DNA of 64,000 bases from a bacterium 210917-DFI.7.65 (GCA_020555865.1 JAJCJJ010000007.1:62001-126000); one strand, 5' to 3'; shown: positions 1 through 9,072, counted from the first letter of the stretch. The notes: a model not told the origin generated them from the letters alone. Translations and numbers: made by a program.

Positions 1-25
1 GAGCAAACATTTCATGTGCGCCAGC

Positions 26-916
26 CTAAACATAAAAATCCAATTGGTTGATTTTAATTAAATGGGGTGTCAGAAAACAAGCTGTCTGACGATTTTTATA
101 ATCATTACAGTCAGGACGGAAATGATTATAAATTATTCCACAATTGTTTTCTGGTATATATATTCCGACATCCTGGGGGGATTGGTAAAACAGGATTGAA
201 AATGAACCATTTTGGGGGCCTTGATACATTGGCATTGATAATCCCATTTGTGTGAACTGTGCTTTTGAGAAACTGCGAAAATATCCTTTATACCAAAACT
301 GATTTGTCTTTAAATCAAAGAAAATCGGAATGGCAAATCCCCCTACAGAAATATCACCACAGTCGAAAATAGTCTTGTAAAAAGCATTAAAAAGCTCTTG
401 ATACTTTTCCTCTTCTGCAGTACTCGCAGTTGTACCAGCCTGAACTTCATAGCTGTATGGAATGTTGGAATTAATAGTCTGCTTATAAGCACCATTGCGT
501 ACTCCTTGGAAATAGTTGAATGCGTTATATGATCCAATCCATCCGGTAGATACCTTGGCACACTCCCCGTCTTTTATTAAAAAGATAGATTGCGTATTTC
601 CATCGGCATAACAAATAATGAACTCTACGCCATTATTAATATCTCTACAGTGAAGTTTCAATGCAATCTGCAACAGTTGCTCTAAGGTAATATGCTTAAC
701 TTGCTGGAGTAATTCGTTCGCGTAGATTATGTTATTTCCGGCAAAGCAGATACAGAAGTTCTTTGAAACTATCACATTTTTTATTAAGCCAAATTGATGA
801 ACTCTTCTCTGAGTTTCAGTGCCAAAGAAGTGTGTTGCCTGTGTTTCACAAGTGATTTTTGTATCAGCAAAAATAGCAATCGATTGTCCGATTTTTTGCG
901 CGTAAACAAAACTCAT
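26..916 (-). CDS. Proteasome-like (HslV/beta-subunit type) Ntn-hydrolase candidate
   Basis: 296 aa from the chosen start. After removal of the initiator Met, the N-terminus lines up with HslV/proteasome beta subunits: Ser1 in the nucleophile place, Asp17 and Thr21 at the expected spacing, Lys45 exactly 14 residues before Gly59 of an FAG motif (the Lys33-Gly47 spacing of beta subunits), and later an IGSY turn and a GDISVGG segment resembling the family's IGSG and Asp166 regions. The reading frame extends 16 codons further upstream to 964, but a promoter (TTGTAA, 17 bp, TATAAT) lies directly on that ATG, so transcription starts inside it and the ATG at 914-916 is preferred. The C-terminus is about 100 residues longer than HslV. 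It is much more AT-rich than the core genes and sits beside a recombinase, suggesting transfer. No HslU or other ATPase is nearby. The family assignment is by eye and the substrate is unknown. Confidence 0.55.
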   Translation of the reverse strand: MSFVYAQKIGQSIAIFADTKITCETQATHFFGTETQRRVHQFGLIKNVIVSKNFCICFAGNNIIYANELLQQVKHITLEQLLQIALKLHCRDINNGVEFIICYADGNTQSIFLIKDGECAKVSTGWIGSYNAFNYFQGVRNGAYKQTINSNIPYSYEVQAGTTASTAEEEKYQELFNAFYKTIFDCGDISVGGFAIPIFFDLKTNQFWYKGYFRSFSKAQFTQMGLSMPMYQGPQNGSFSILFYQSPQDVGIYIPENNCGIIYNHFRPDCNDYKNRQTACFLTPHLIKINQLDFYV

Positions 917-964
917 AAGATCGCATCCAATATCCGAAATTTTGAACTCCCAATTGCACTTCAT

Positions 965-993
965 ATTATATCAGTCAAAATCCGGCATTACAA
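965..993 (-). promoter_or_regulatory. Promoter of the Ntn-hydrolase-like gene
   Basis: Minus-strand TTGTAA (993-988), 17-bp spacer and TATAAT (970-965). The predicted transcription start near 958 lies downstream of the ATG at 962-964, so that ATG cannot be used from this promoter. This decides the start at 916. Confidence 0.7.
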
Positions 994-1212
994 CAATAGG
1001 AACAAAACTCCAGTCTTGTTTTATTCTTTGCTCTCAAGCGTTTAAGCGTACTCTTAATCATATAATTAATAACCATTATGACGCAGAGAAATTAATTTAC
1101 CCTTGGGTCCACCCCCAAAAAGCAATTTGCTGCCCTTCGGGTGATAATATATCCCACAACTTATCCACGCAATAAAAATACAATTTGCGTCTAAGCAACT
1201 TGATTTTTTATG

Positions 1213-2148
1213 TCACAACATCTGCTCTATTTGTACTGTGTGTTTAATGTGCCCTTTCATTTCTTGTACCCGGTCAAAAGTCTCACGGTCAATAATGGGC
1301 TCATGGGCATTCTCCACCAGGTACATCTCCAACTGCCCACGGTTCTTTTCTTTCTTTCCCGTCAGAAAATCCGGTACATAGGTCTTCTGCATCAAAACTT
1401 GGCCTACATACTTTTCGTTGCTCAGCATTCGGTCGATGGTGGAGGTGCTCCACTCTGATTTGCCAGTCACGGTCTTGATTTCCTTGGACTCCAAATACTT
1501 TTTGATTTTCCGTACACCGTTTCCCTGCACATAGAGGTCGAAGATCGTTCTAACGATTTCGGCCTCCTCTGGAACGATCTGCAATACGCCGTCAGGCCCT
1601 TTGGTATAGCCGAGGAATCGGGTGTGGTTGAGGAGCGTTTTGCCGCTCCTCATGCGGTGGCGGATACCGAACTTGATATTCTCGCTGCGTGACTGGCTCT
1701 CCGCCTGGTCCAATGCGGCCTGCTGGTCGATGATGCTGTCACGGATAGTCAATGTATTGATGCCTCCGGTCTCAATGTAAACGCCGATATTCATACGCTT
1801 TAACCTCCGTATCTGTTTGATTGTTTCTACTGTGTCCCGCCCGAACCGGCTGAGGGACTTTACTAAAATCAAGTCGATCTTCTTTCTTCTGCAATCTTTA
1901 ATCAGTTGCTGGTAAGCGGGGCGATGATTCCTCCGCAGGCCTGAGGCGGTATCATAGTAAACAGCGACAAACCGCCAATAGAGATTTTGCTGGATGTATT
2001 CGGTATAAAACTCGATTTGATTCTTCAGACTGCTCTGCTGCTCCTCATGGCCCGTGCTGACCCTGCAATAAGCTGCCACCCGGAGTTGCTGGACCCAGAT
2101 AGGTGCTAGCCTTTTATTTTGCGGTATCTCAATGACATTTCCAGACAT
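1213..2148 (-). CDS. Serine recombinase (integrase/resolvase family), short form
   Basis: 311 aa. An N-terminal resolvase domain carries the catalytic serine in YCRVST and the arginine motif SLSRFGRDT. A 'Recombinase' domain follows (about residues 150-290: GYTKGPDGVL, EIVRTIFDLY, MLSNEKYVGQ). The protein stops soon after that domain, with none of the zinc ribbon and coiled coil of 450-550-aa large serine recombinases, so it may be truncated or a short subtype. The ATG at 2148 has GGAGG seven bases upstream (2160-2156); the in-frame ATG at 2175 has no such site. It lies just downstream of the tmRNA gene, a common integration target, and is presumably the integrase of the element that brought in the neighbouring AT-rich gene. 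The far end of that element is outside the window. Confidence 0.85.
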   Translation of the reverse strand: MSGNVIEIPQNKRLAPIWVQQLRVAAYCRVSTGHEEQQSSLKNQIEFYTEYIQQNLYWRFVAVYYDTASGLRRNHRPAYQQLIKDCRRKKIDLILVKSLSRFGRDTVETIKQIRRLKRMNIGVYIETGGINTLTIRDSIIDQQAALDQAESQSRSENIKFGIRHRMRSGKTLLNHTRFLGYTKGPDGVLQIVPEEAEIVRTIFDLYVQGNGVRKIKKYLESKEIKTVTGKSEWSTSTIDRMLSNEKYVGQVLMQKTYVPDFLTGKKEKNRGQLEMYLVENAHEPIIDRETFDRVQEMKGHIKHTVQIEQML

Positions 2149-2153
2149 GACAA

Positions 2154-2204
2154 AACCTCCATGCCCTCTACTCATGTATTCATGAGCAGTATAACATGGA
2201 GGTT
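2154..2204. repeat. Nested inverted repeat at the recombinase start
   Basis: Outer arms AAACCTCCATG (2154-2164) and CATGGAGGTTT (2194-2204) enclose an inner palindrome CTCATG-TATT-CATGAG (2170-2185). The outer left arm contains the recombinase ribosome-binding site. It could be an operator, an RNA hairpin hiding the RBS, or a recombination site; the sequence alone does not decide. Confidence 0.6.
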
Positions 2205-2206
2205 TC

Positions 2207-2257
2207 GATAAAAAGAGAAGCTACATTTCAGCCTCGTTTATAAGGCTAAAATGTAGC
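2207..2257 (-). terminator. Terminator of tmRNA
   Basis: Downstream of the tmRNA 3' end on the minus strand, arms GAGCTACATTTTAGCC and GGCTGAAATGTAGCTTC form a stem of about 15 bp followed by a TCTCTTTTT tract (around 2216-2209). Confidence 0.75.
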
Positions 2258-2265
2258 TCCCAGCT

Positions 2266-2615
2266 TGGTGGAGGTGAGGGGAGTCGAACCCCTGTCCGAA
2301 AGCACATCCGTGCGGCTTTCTCCGGGCGCAGGCCATTCTTTGTCATTCCCTCCCCTGCAGGTGAAAGGCCAAACCTGCAGGTTCAGTAGCTTCATTGTGC
2401 ATGGTGCGCGCAAAGCTTAGCGCACTCATGTTCACCGCTGATCGACGCCTGAAATCCCGGACCGCGGTCCTTCCGGGTCAGACGGCTGCCTTTACTTAGG
2501 CAGCGACAAGCTCAGTAGAGTTGTCCTTTAATTTTAAGGTGCCCGTTTTATGGTGGCCAGGCGCCACCGCCCGCTTACCGCATATCAATACCCCCGTCGA
2601 AACCGGTACACCCCC
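2266..2615 (-). ncRNA. ssrA: Transfer-messenger RNA (tmRNA)
   Basis: About 350 nt on the minus strand. The 5' end GGGGGUG followed by ACCGGUUUCGACGGG is the family hallmark. The 3' end has the T-arm GGGGUUCGACUCCCC and an encoded CCACCA; the 5' GGGGGUG pairs with 3' CACCUCC to form the acceptor stem. A tag reading frame in the middle ends ...DNSTELVAA then UAA, within and before the UAAGUAAAGGCAG region; the exact resume codon is inferred. It works with SmpB, encoded about 0.7 kb upstream on the same strand, to rescue stalled ribosomes. Confidence 0.95.
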
Positions 2616-2669
2616 GGATCTGGCGGATGCGCGCGGGGCGCATCCGCTGGAGAGATATGCTGCAAAAAC

Positions 2670-3191
2670 TTAAACTTTTTCCGGTTCGGGATAGTCCACG
2701 CCAAAGGTTTCCACGGTGACCTTTTTCATCACCTGGGGCTCCTTGGGTTTATCCGACCAATTGCGCTTGACGTTTACAATGCGGTCGGCCACATCCTGCC
2801 CTTCGATCACCATGCCGAAGGAGGCATACTGCCCGTCCAGATGAGGGGCATCGGCCACCATAATAAAGAACTGGCTGCCGGCGCTGTTGGGGCTTTGCGC
2901 GCGGGCCATGGACAGCACGCCTTTGGTGTGCTGCAGTTCATTATTGAACCCGTTGGCGCGGAACTCGCCCTTGATGCCGTAGCCGGGGCCACCCATGCCG
3001 CTGCCTTCGGGATCGCCGCCCTGGATCATGAAGCCGGGAATCACGCGGTGGAAAATGGTGCCATCGTAAAAGCCCTTTTTCGTGAGGGAAATAAAGTTAT
3101 TGACTGTGTTGGGTGCGACGGTGGGGTACAGCTCTGCTTTGATGACGCCGCCGTCTTCCATTTCGATGGTGACAATGGGATTTTGAGCCAT
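2670..3191 (-). CDS. Cyclophilin-type peptidyl-prolyl cis-trans isomerase
   Basis: 173 aa, a single cyclophilin domain covering almost the whole protein. Typical motifs are FHRVIPGFMIQGGDP (catalytic Arg), GVLSMARA, SQFFIM and LDGQYASFG. There is no signal peptide, so it is expected to be cytoplasmic and to speed proline isomerisation during folding. The ATG at 3191 follows a GGAGG site. It lies between smpB and ssrA on the same strand and resembles PpiB of Firmicutes. Confidence 0.93.
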   Translation of the reverse strand: MAQNPIVTIEMEDGGVIKAELYPTVAPNTVNNFISLTKKGFYDGTIFHRVIPGFMIQGGDPEGSGMGGPGYGIKGEFRANGFNNELQHTKGVLSMARAQSPNSAGSQFFIMVADAPHLDGQYASFGMVIEGQDVADRIVNVKRNWSDKPKEPQVMKKVTVETFGVDYPEPEKV

Positions 3192-3298
3192 GATAAAATT
3201 CCTCCAAATCTGAAAAATATTCTGTATTCCGGAATTCTCTATTTATAAAAAATATGCTGCGGCCGTGCGCGGCACACCGGACGGCAGAGGGCCGCCGT

Positions 3299-3763
3299 TC
3301 AGCGGTTACGCGATTTGATGACGCGGTCCATTTCGCGGCTTGCGTCGCGCCGGGCGGCGCTTTCGCGCTTGTCGTAAAGCTTTTTGCCGCGGCACAGGCC
3401 GACCTCGACTTTGACCCGGGAATGTTTAAAATAAACCGAAAGGGGGATCAATGCTAGCCCGTCCTGCTTCACTGTGCCGTAAAGTTTCCTGATTTCACGC
3501 CGGTGCATCAGCAGCCGCCGGGGACGGATAGGATCGCGGTTGAAGATATTGCCGTGCTCATAGGGGCTGATGTGCATGCCGTAGACGTACAGCTCGCCGT
3601 CTTTGACCGAACAGTATGCGTCTTTCAGGTTTAATGCACCCTGACGGATGGATTTGACCTCTGTGCCGCACAACTCGATGCCGGCTTCATAGCGCGCTTC
3701 GATAAAATAATCATGGCTCGCTTTGCGATTGACCGCGGCAGTTTTGGTGCCCCGCTTCTCCAT
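3299..3763 (-). CDS. smpB: SsrA-binding protein SmpB
   Basis: 154 aa. It shows the SmpB fold motifs: NRKASHDYFIE, GTEVKSIRQG, LKDAYCSV, HISPYEHGN and the basic tail with KLYDKRE..AARRDA. It binds tmRNA and delivers it to stalled ribosomes. The ATG at 3763 has GGAGG eight bases upstream; the upstream in-frame GTG at 3772 overlaps that site and is rejected. The partner RNA gene ssrA lies downstream on the same strand, separated by the cyclophilin. Confidence 0.96.
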   Translation of the reverse strand: MEKRGTKTAAVNRKASHDYFIEARYEAGIELCGTEVKSIRQGALNLKDAYCSVKDGELYVYGMHISPYEHGNIFNRDPIRPRRLLMHRREIRKLYGTVKQDGLALIPLSVYFKHSRVKVEVGLCRGKKLYDKRESAARRDASREMDRVIKSRNR

Positions 3764-3947
3764 GGCCGACACCTCCTTGATTCAAAATTGCTTCTTTACT
3801 ATATCATAAAGCGCACCGTTTGACAAGCGGAGAAATGCGCTGCCGGTATTGCAGGGACTGCCGGCGCATGGAAAAAATTTGCGGTACGGCTCCGTCATAT
3901 TTTACCCGCCCCGGGCGAAAAATAGACCAGAGGAGGCGCGGAAGGAT

Positions 3948-4655
3948 ATGAATCAAACCAAAGCAACGGCCGCAAGTGCCGAACAGAAGGAAAATGAGAA
4001 GGAAGAGCGTCAGCAGATGGTGGATTTCGGTGCGGCTACGGTGAAAAGCAGCCGGGGTACAGTGTATATCCTGACCATCATTGGTCAGATTGAAGGGCAT
4101 CAGGTACTTCCGGAGAATACCAAAGCGACAAAGTATGAGCATGTTTTGCCGTTGCTGGCCTCTATGGAAGAGGCCGAAGACATCGATGGAATCCTGATTT
4201 TGCTTAATACGGTGGGCGGCGACATTGAGGCCGGCCTCGCGATTGCCGAACTGATCGCCGGCATGAAAAAGCCCACGGTATCTTTGGTGCTGGGCGGGGG
4301 ACACTCCATCGGCGTGCCGCTGGCGGTGTCGGCCCGGGTGTCGATGATTGTGCCGTCGGCATCCATGACGATCCATCCCGTGCGCATGACCGGAACGGTG
4401 ATTGCTGCACCCCAGACTTTCCACTATTTTGAGCGGATTCAGGAACGTATTATTCGTTTTGTGGGCAAAAACTCCAGCATTGCCGAAGAGAAATTCAAGG
4501 CGCTGATGCTGAATACGGATGAACTGGCTGCCGACACCGGCAGCATTCTCTATGGCAGCGAAGCTGTGGAACTGGGCCTGATTGACCGGATCGGCAGCCT
4601 TGGTGATGCGCTGGACTGCCTGCATGGAATGATCGAAGCGGAAAAGAAAAAATAA
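3948..4655 (+). CDS. tepA: ClpP-family serine protease, TepA-like
   Basis: 235 aa. ClpP fold with the catalytic serine in GGGHSIGVPLA and histidine in SMTIHPVRMTG. The N-terminus is long, charged and lacks a signal peptide (NEKEERQQ). This matches the 'translocation-enhancing protein' TepA branch rather than canonical ClpP. The ATG at 3948 follows AGGAGG at 3931-3936 and GGAAGG at 3940-3945; an earlier in-frame ATG at 3849 has no site. It stands alone between divergent or convergent neighbours. The physiological substrate in this organism is unknown. Confidence 0.85.
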   Translation: MNQTKATAASAEQKENEKEERQQMVDFGAATVKSSRGTVYILTIIGQIEGHQVLPENTKATKYEHVLPLLASMEEAEDIDGILILLNTVGGDIEAGLAIAELIAGMKKPTVSLVLGGGHSIGVPLAVSARVSMIVPSASMTIHPVRMTGTVIAAPQTFHYFERIQERIIRFVGKNSSIAEEKFKALMLNTDELAADTGSILYGSEAVELGLIDRIGSLGDALDCLHGMIEAEKKK

Positions 4656-4710
4656 CCGGCGCGCATTTCCGATGAGAGTCTTAAGAACGGAGGAAATGGG
4701 TGCGGGATTG

Positions 4711-4744
4711 CAAAAGCGGCGGCGCAATTGCGCCGCCGCTTTTC
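4711..4744. terminator. Bidirectional terminator between tepA and darA
   Basis: AAAAGCGGCGGCGCAA and TTGCGCCGCCGCTTTT form a perfect stem with A- and T-rich flanks, placed between two convergent genes. Confidence 0.85.
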
Positions 4745-4767
4745 CCGCTGTACATCAGACGGTGATT

Positions 4768-5112
4768 TCAATATTTTTCGATGCGCTGGATATCCAGTAT
4801 AAAAACGGTTACGCCTCCGCATGGTACTACGGCGGAATAGATCGGGAGCTGGCCGCTGCCGGGAAGATTGTAACTTTGGTATATTTCTTCTTTGCGCTGC
4901 CCGGCGCGCTCTTTCAAAATGGCAAGCGCTTCATCCAGACGTGTCGCATCGACGCCGATCATAACCGTGACGCTGCGCCGTTTCAAAAATCCTCCGCTGG
5001 AATGAAGCAGCGTTACAAAAAAGCCTGCCTGGTTTAAGGCGTTTACTACGCTGTTATAGTCATCGCCCTGCAAAACGGCAAGGATCATTTTGCTTGTTTT
5101 GGGTTCACTCAT
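4768..5112 (-). CDS. darA: Cyclic di-AMP receptor DarA (PII-like, DUF970)
   Basis: 114 aa, full family length. The pattern MILAVLQGDD, SSGGFLKRRSVTVMIGVD and a terminal GGVTVFIL strand matches the DarA/PstA family, a trimeric PII-like protein that binds c-di-AMP between subunits. It is cytoplasmic and signals c-di-AMP level; its output partner is not known from this sequence. The ATG at 5112 follows AAGGAG. It converges on tepA across a shared terminator. Confidence 0.92.
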   Translation of the reverse strand: MSEPKTSKMILAVLQGDDYNSVVNALNQAGFFVTLLHSSGGFLKRRSVTVMIGVDATRLDEALAILKERAGQRKEEIYQSYNLPGSGQLPIYSAVVPCGGVTVFILDIQRIEKY

Positions 5113-5356
5113 GTTGGATCGGACTCCTTTTCACACAGCACCTGGATTTTGTTTTGTGTCCGTTCCCCACTGCGGCTGCATTCCGTTGCAAGGGAATCGG
5201 GACTGTATACATCTGTTGTATCACCAAAGGATTTTTATGCAAAAAAGATAGCATGGATCCCATTAATATGCCCATAAGAATCCGGCTGGGCAATGAAAAC
5301 CACCTTAAAATTCAGGAACGAAACTTCTGCATGTCAAAGAAGATGTGAAATGAAGC

Positions 5357-5385
5357 TTGAAAAGCAGAGAGGATACTGATATAAT
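5357..5385 (+). promoter_or_regulatory. Promoter of the smc operon
   Basis: TTGAAA (5357-5362), 17-bp spacer, TATAAT (5380-5385), about 45 bp before smc. The rest of the 318-bp gap 5113-5430 shows no gene or RNA I can support. Confidence 0.8.
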
Positions 5386-5430
5386 ATATTAGTTAAAATA
5401 TACCTATTACATTTGAGGTGAGCACAGACC

Positions 5431-8400
5431 GTGTATTTGAAGGCGCTCGAAATCCAGGGCTTCAAGTCGTTCCCGGACAAAACCGTTTTGAACTTCGGCG
5501 AGGACATCACCGCCATCGTCGGTCCCAACGGCAGTGGAAAATCCAATATTTCCGATGCGATTCGCTGGGTTATGGGGGAGCAGAGCACCCGTACCCTGCG
5601 CGGTAGTAAAATGGAGGACGTGATTTTCGGAGGAACGGAGAAGCGCGCCCAAGTAGGGTTTGCTCAAGTTACACTGGTCATTGACAATACCAGCCGCATT
5701 TTTCCCATGGAAGAAAATGAAGTCGCCGTGACCCGGCGTTATTATCGCAGCGGTGAAAGTGAATATTACATCAACCGTCAGGCCGTGCGGCTGCGCGATG
5801 TGAACGAGTTGTTTATGGATACGGGCTTGGGCCACGAGGGTTATTCCATCATCGGTCAAGGCAAGATCGACGAGTTGCTCAGCGTGAAGAGCGCCGAGCG
5901 CCGCGGTGTATTTGAAGAAGCGGCGGGCATTTCCAAGTTCCGCTACCGCAAGGAGGATAGTGAACGCAAACTCCAGCGCACGGAGGAAAACCTGTTGCGT
6001 ATCAACGATAAAATTGCTGAACTGGAGCTGCAGGTAGAGCCGCTGCGTGACCAAGCAGAAAAAGCCCGCCGCTATCTGATCCTGCGCGACGAACTGCGCA
6101 GCTGGGAGGTTTCCGTGTGGGTTCACCAGCTTTCCGAGCTGCATGCTGCCCTCATTCGCTTGGAAGGGGAATATGAGGCGGCCCGGCGATCCCTGGGGGC
6201 GGCCAATGAAGAATTGGAAGCGCTGTATCGCTACAGTGAACAGTTTAGCGGAAAGTTGGCTGCGGTGGAGGCAGCGGCCGAGAAAGTTCGCGCCAAAAGG
6301 GCTTTGCTGGACGGGCAGATCAGTGAACGCGAAAGCGAAATTGCTGTGATGCGCAGCGAGGTGGGACATCACGAGGCGGACATCGCGCGCATGCGCAGCG
6401 AACTCTCCGAGCAATCCTCCCGCACCGGCAACCTGCGCCGCCAGATGGAAAGCCAGCGCGCGCGCATTACTGAAATCGATGCGCAGACTGTGCAGCTGCA
6501 CGGGGAATTGGATGCCATGTTGGAGCAGGCCCGAACTCTGAGTGGCCAGGCCGACAGCATTGCCGGTCAGGCCGAAGCGCTGCGAGCCAAGGAAGCGCTG
6601 TGTATGGCCCAGGCTGCGGAGAAACGGGTGGAACTCTCGGCTCTGCGCAGCGGTATGGACGGCGGCGAAGAACGCCGCGCCGCAGCCATAGGAGAGCGGA
6701 CCGAAGCCCGCGCGCACCGGGAGGAGACTGCCCGGCGGGCCGAGGAAAGCCGCCGGGCGCTGGCGCAGGCCCGGGAGGCGTGCGAGAGTGCAGCCAATGT
6801 CATCAGTGGACATACCCTGCGTATGGAGGGCCGCCGGCAGAAAACGAAAGCGGCGGCGGATCAGGTAATGCAGCTGACTATGGAACACAATGCCATGGAG
6901 TCTCGCATCCGGCTGCTGCGTGAGATGGAAAAGGAATACGAGGGATTTTCCAAGGCGGTGCGCACGGTGATGCAAGCGGCGCAGCGGGATGTTCTGCAGG
7001 GCGTCCGCGGCCCGGTGGCCAGCCTCCTCCATGTGGACGAAGCTTATACCGTGGCCATCGAAACGGCGCTGGGCGCAGGAATGCAGAATCTGGTTGTCGA
7101 TCGGGAGGAGAACGCCAAGGCGGCCATTTCCTTCCTCAAGCAGCGCGACAGCGGCCGCGCCACCTTCTTGCCCCTGTCTGCCATGCGCGGTGAAGCGCTG
7201 CATGAGAGGGTGCAGGGGGAAGCTGGTTTTGTGGGCATTGCCAGCGCACTGGTGCGCTATGACAAAGCGTACGACGGCGTGTTTCAGAATCTGTTGGGCC
7301 GCACTGTGGTGGTGGAGGATCTGGACAGCGGCATTGCTATGGCCCGGAAATTCGGCGCGCGCTTCCGCATCGTCACATTGGATGGGCAGGTGATGAACCG
7401 CGGCGGCTCCATGACCGGCGGTTCCGTCAGCCGCAGTGCGGGCATTTTGTCCCGCGCCAACGAGCTGGAACGCCTGCAGGGTCAGCTGAGCCGGCTGAGG
7501 GAACGCCTGCAGGCGGCACGGCGCGCACAGGAGGAGAGTGAACGCGAGCAGAAGGCTGCGCAGTATGAGCTGGAAGTGGCCGAAGGACAGAAGCGGCAGG
7601 CGGAAGATGCCGTTTTGAAATTGGAAACGGAGCAGCAGCACTACCGGATTTTGCTGGAAAGCCTTGCCGGCGCTTGTGAAAATCTGGACGGCGAACTGGA
7701 GGCGCTGGACGGCCGGCTCAGCGCGCAGCGTGCCGCATCGGAGCAGGTGGAGCGGGACGTGGCCGCGCTGGAGAACGACGCGGCACGCTGGCGCGCGGAA
7801 GCAGAGCGTTGCGCGGGCGGCCAGGCACAAGCCCGGGAGCAGGCAGGGGCGCTGAGCGAACAGATCAATGCGGCCAAGGAAAGCGCCGCCCGCTTGGCGG
7901 CAGAGCGGGAGACCACACAGCACGCGCTGGCGGATCTTGAGCAGGTGTGTCGTGATCTTTTGTGCGACCGGAGCGAGCGGGAAGCTCTTGTGAACCGCTA
8001 TGAAGCAGAGATTGCGTCGCTTCAGAATCAGGTTGAGGAAAAAATGGGGACTATTGCTGCGCTGCGGACAGACGGAGAAGCGCAGCTGGCAGAACTGGAA
8101 GCGCTTTCGCAGAAAAAATTGGAACTGGAAGCAGAACGCACTGCTAAGGACCGGGAGAGCCGGGAGAAGAACGATGCGGTGCTGCAGCTGGAGCGTGAAG
8201 TGGGTCGATTGGAACAGAAAAAAGCCACCTCCGCCATGGAAGAAAAGCAGATTCTTGACCGTCTGTGGGATACGTACGAGCTGTCCTATGAGGATGCCCG
8301 GGCACAAAGCGTGGAGCTGGAAAGCCTGAGCAAAACAAACCGTCGTATCGGCGAGCTGCGCCGGGAGATCAGTGCGCTGGGCACGCCCAACATCGGTGCC

Positions 8401-8997
8401 ATCGAGGAATTCGACCGTGTGAATACCCGCTATGAATATCTGAGCGAGCAGCGCGGCGATGTGGAAAAAGCCAAAGAAGAGCTGCTGGGTGTCATCGGCG
8501 GCATTACCGCGGAGATGCAGCGCATTTTCAAGGAGCAGTTTGCTCTGATCAACGAAAGCTTTCAGCAAACGTTTCTGGAGCTGTTCGGCGGCGGCCAGGC
8601 CCGGCTGGAACTGGAAGACGAGGAAGATATCCTGAACTGCGGCATCGAGATCAAGGTGCAGCCTCCCGGCAAAACGCTGAAAACGATCTCACTGCTCTCC
8701 GGCGGCGAAAAGGCCTTCGTGGCCATTGCGTTGTATTTTGCCATTTTGCAAGTGCACCCAACGCCGTTTTGCGTAATGGACGAAATCGAAGCGGCGCTGG
8801 ATGAGAGCAATGTGGTGCGCTATGCCCGCTATATGCGCCGGATTGCCGGAAAAACGCAGTTTATCGTCATCACGCACCGCCGCGGCACCATGGAGGAAGC
8901 CGATGTGCTCTACGGCGTCACCATGCAGGAGCGGGGCATTTCCAAAGTATTGACTATCAATTTGAACGCTATGGCGAAGGAACTGAAACTGAACTGA
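5431..8997 (+). CDS. smc: Chromosome partition protein SMC
   Basis: 1188 aa, full length. N-terminal ATPase half with Walker A GPNGSGKSNISDAIRW, two long Glu/Arg/Ala-rich coiled coils, a hinge at about residues 510-660 (GVRGPVASLLHV to GGSMTGGS), and a C-terminal half with the signature LLSGGEKAFVAIAL and Walker B PFCVMDEIEAALDE. It works with ScpA/ScpB to compact and segregate the chromosome. The start is a GTG at 5431 after TTTGAGGTGAGC; the protein begins MYLKALEIQGFKSFPDKT as expected. ftsY follows 75 bp downstream, the usual Firmicute order. Confidence 0.98.
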   Translation: MYLKALEIQGFKSFPDKTVLNFGEDITAIVGPNGSGKSNISDAIRWVMGEQSTRTLRGSKMEDVIFGGTEKRAQVGFAQVTLVIDNTSRIFPMEENEVAVTRRYYRSGESEYYINRQAVRLRDVNELFMDTGLGHEGYSIIGQGKIDELLSVKSAERRGVFEEAAGISKFRYRKEDSERKLQRTEENLLRINDKIAELELQVEPLRDQAEKARRYLILRDELRSWEVSVWVHQLSELHAALIRLEGEYEAARRSLGAANEELEALYRYSEQFSGKLAAVEAAAEKVRAKRALLDGQISERESEIAVMRSEVGHHEADIARMRSELSEQSSRTGNLRRQMESQRARITEIDAQTVQLHGELDAMLEQARTLSGQADSIAGQAEALRAKEALCMAQAAEKRVELSALRSGMDGGEERRAAAIGERTEARAHREETARRAEESRRALAQAREACESAANVISGHTLRMEGRRQKTKAAADQVMQLTMEHNAMESRIRLLREMEKEYEGFSKAVRTVMQAAQRDVLQGVRGPVASLLHVDEAYTVAIETALGAGMQNLVVDREENAKAAISFLKQRDSGRATFLPLSAMRGEALHERVQGEAGFVGIASALVRYDKAYDGVFQNLLGRTVVVEDLDSGIAMARKFGARFRIVTLDGQVMNRGGSMTGGSVSRSAGILSRANELERLQGQLSRLRERLQAARRAQEESEREQKAAQYELEVAEGQKRQAEDAVLKLETEQQHYRILLESLAGACENLDGELEALDGRLSAQRAASEQVERDVAALENDAARWRAEAERCAGGQAQAREQAGALSEQINAAKESAARLAAERETTQHALADLEQVCRDLLCDRSEREALVNRYEAEIASLQNQVEEKMGTIAALRTDGEAQLAELEALSQKKLELEAERTAKDRESREKNDAVLQLEREVGRLEQKKATSAMEEKQILDRLWDTYELSYEDARAQSVELESLSKTNRRIGELRREISALGTPNIGAIEEFDRVNTRYEYLSEQRGDVEKAKEELLGVIGGITAEMQRIFKEQFALINESFQQTFLELFGGGQARLELEDEEDILNCGIEIKVQPPGKTLKTISLLSGGEKAFVAIALYFAILQVHPTPFCVMDEIEAALDESNVVRYARYMRRIAGKTQFIVITHRRGTMEEADVLYGVTMQERGISKVLTINLNAMAKELKLN

Positions 8998-9072
8998 GCG
9001 GCGCGTGCCAGCATTTGGCCGCAGGCATTATTTTCATGATGAAGGAAAAAGCGATCAAGAGGAGGGGCCGGC

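Noticed and set aside
962..964. Upstream ATG for the proteasome-like gene
   Set aside because: It lies immediately after a TATAAT at 965-970, so it would precede the transcription start; the internal ATG at 914-916 is preferred.
5407..8568. Very long minus-strand ORF across smc
   Set aside because: It is the mirror frame of the high-GC smc gene, with low-complexity translation and no ribosome-binding site; smc on the plus strand explains the sequence.
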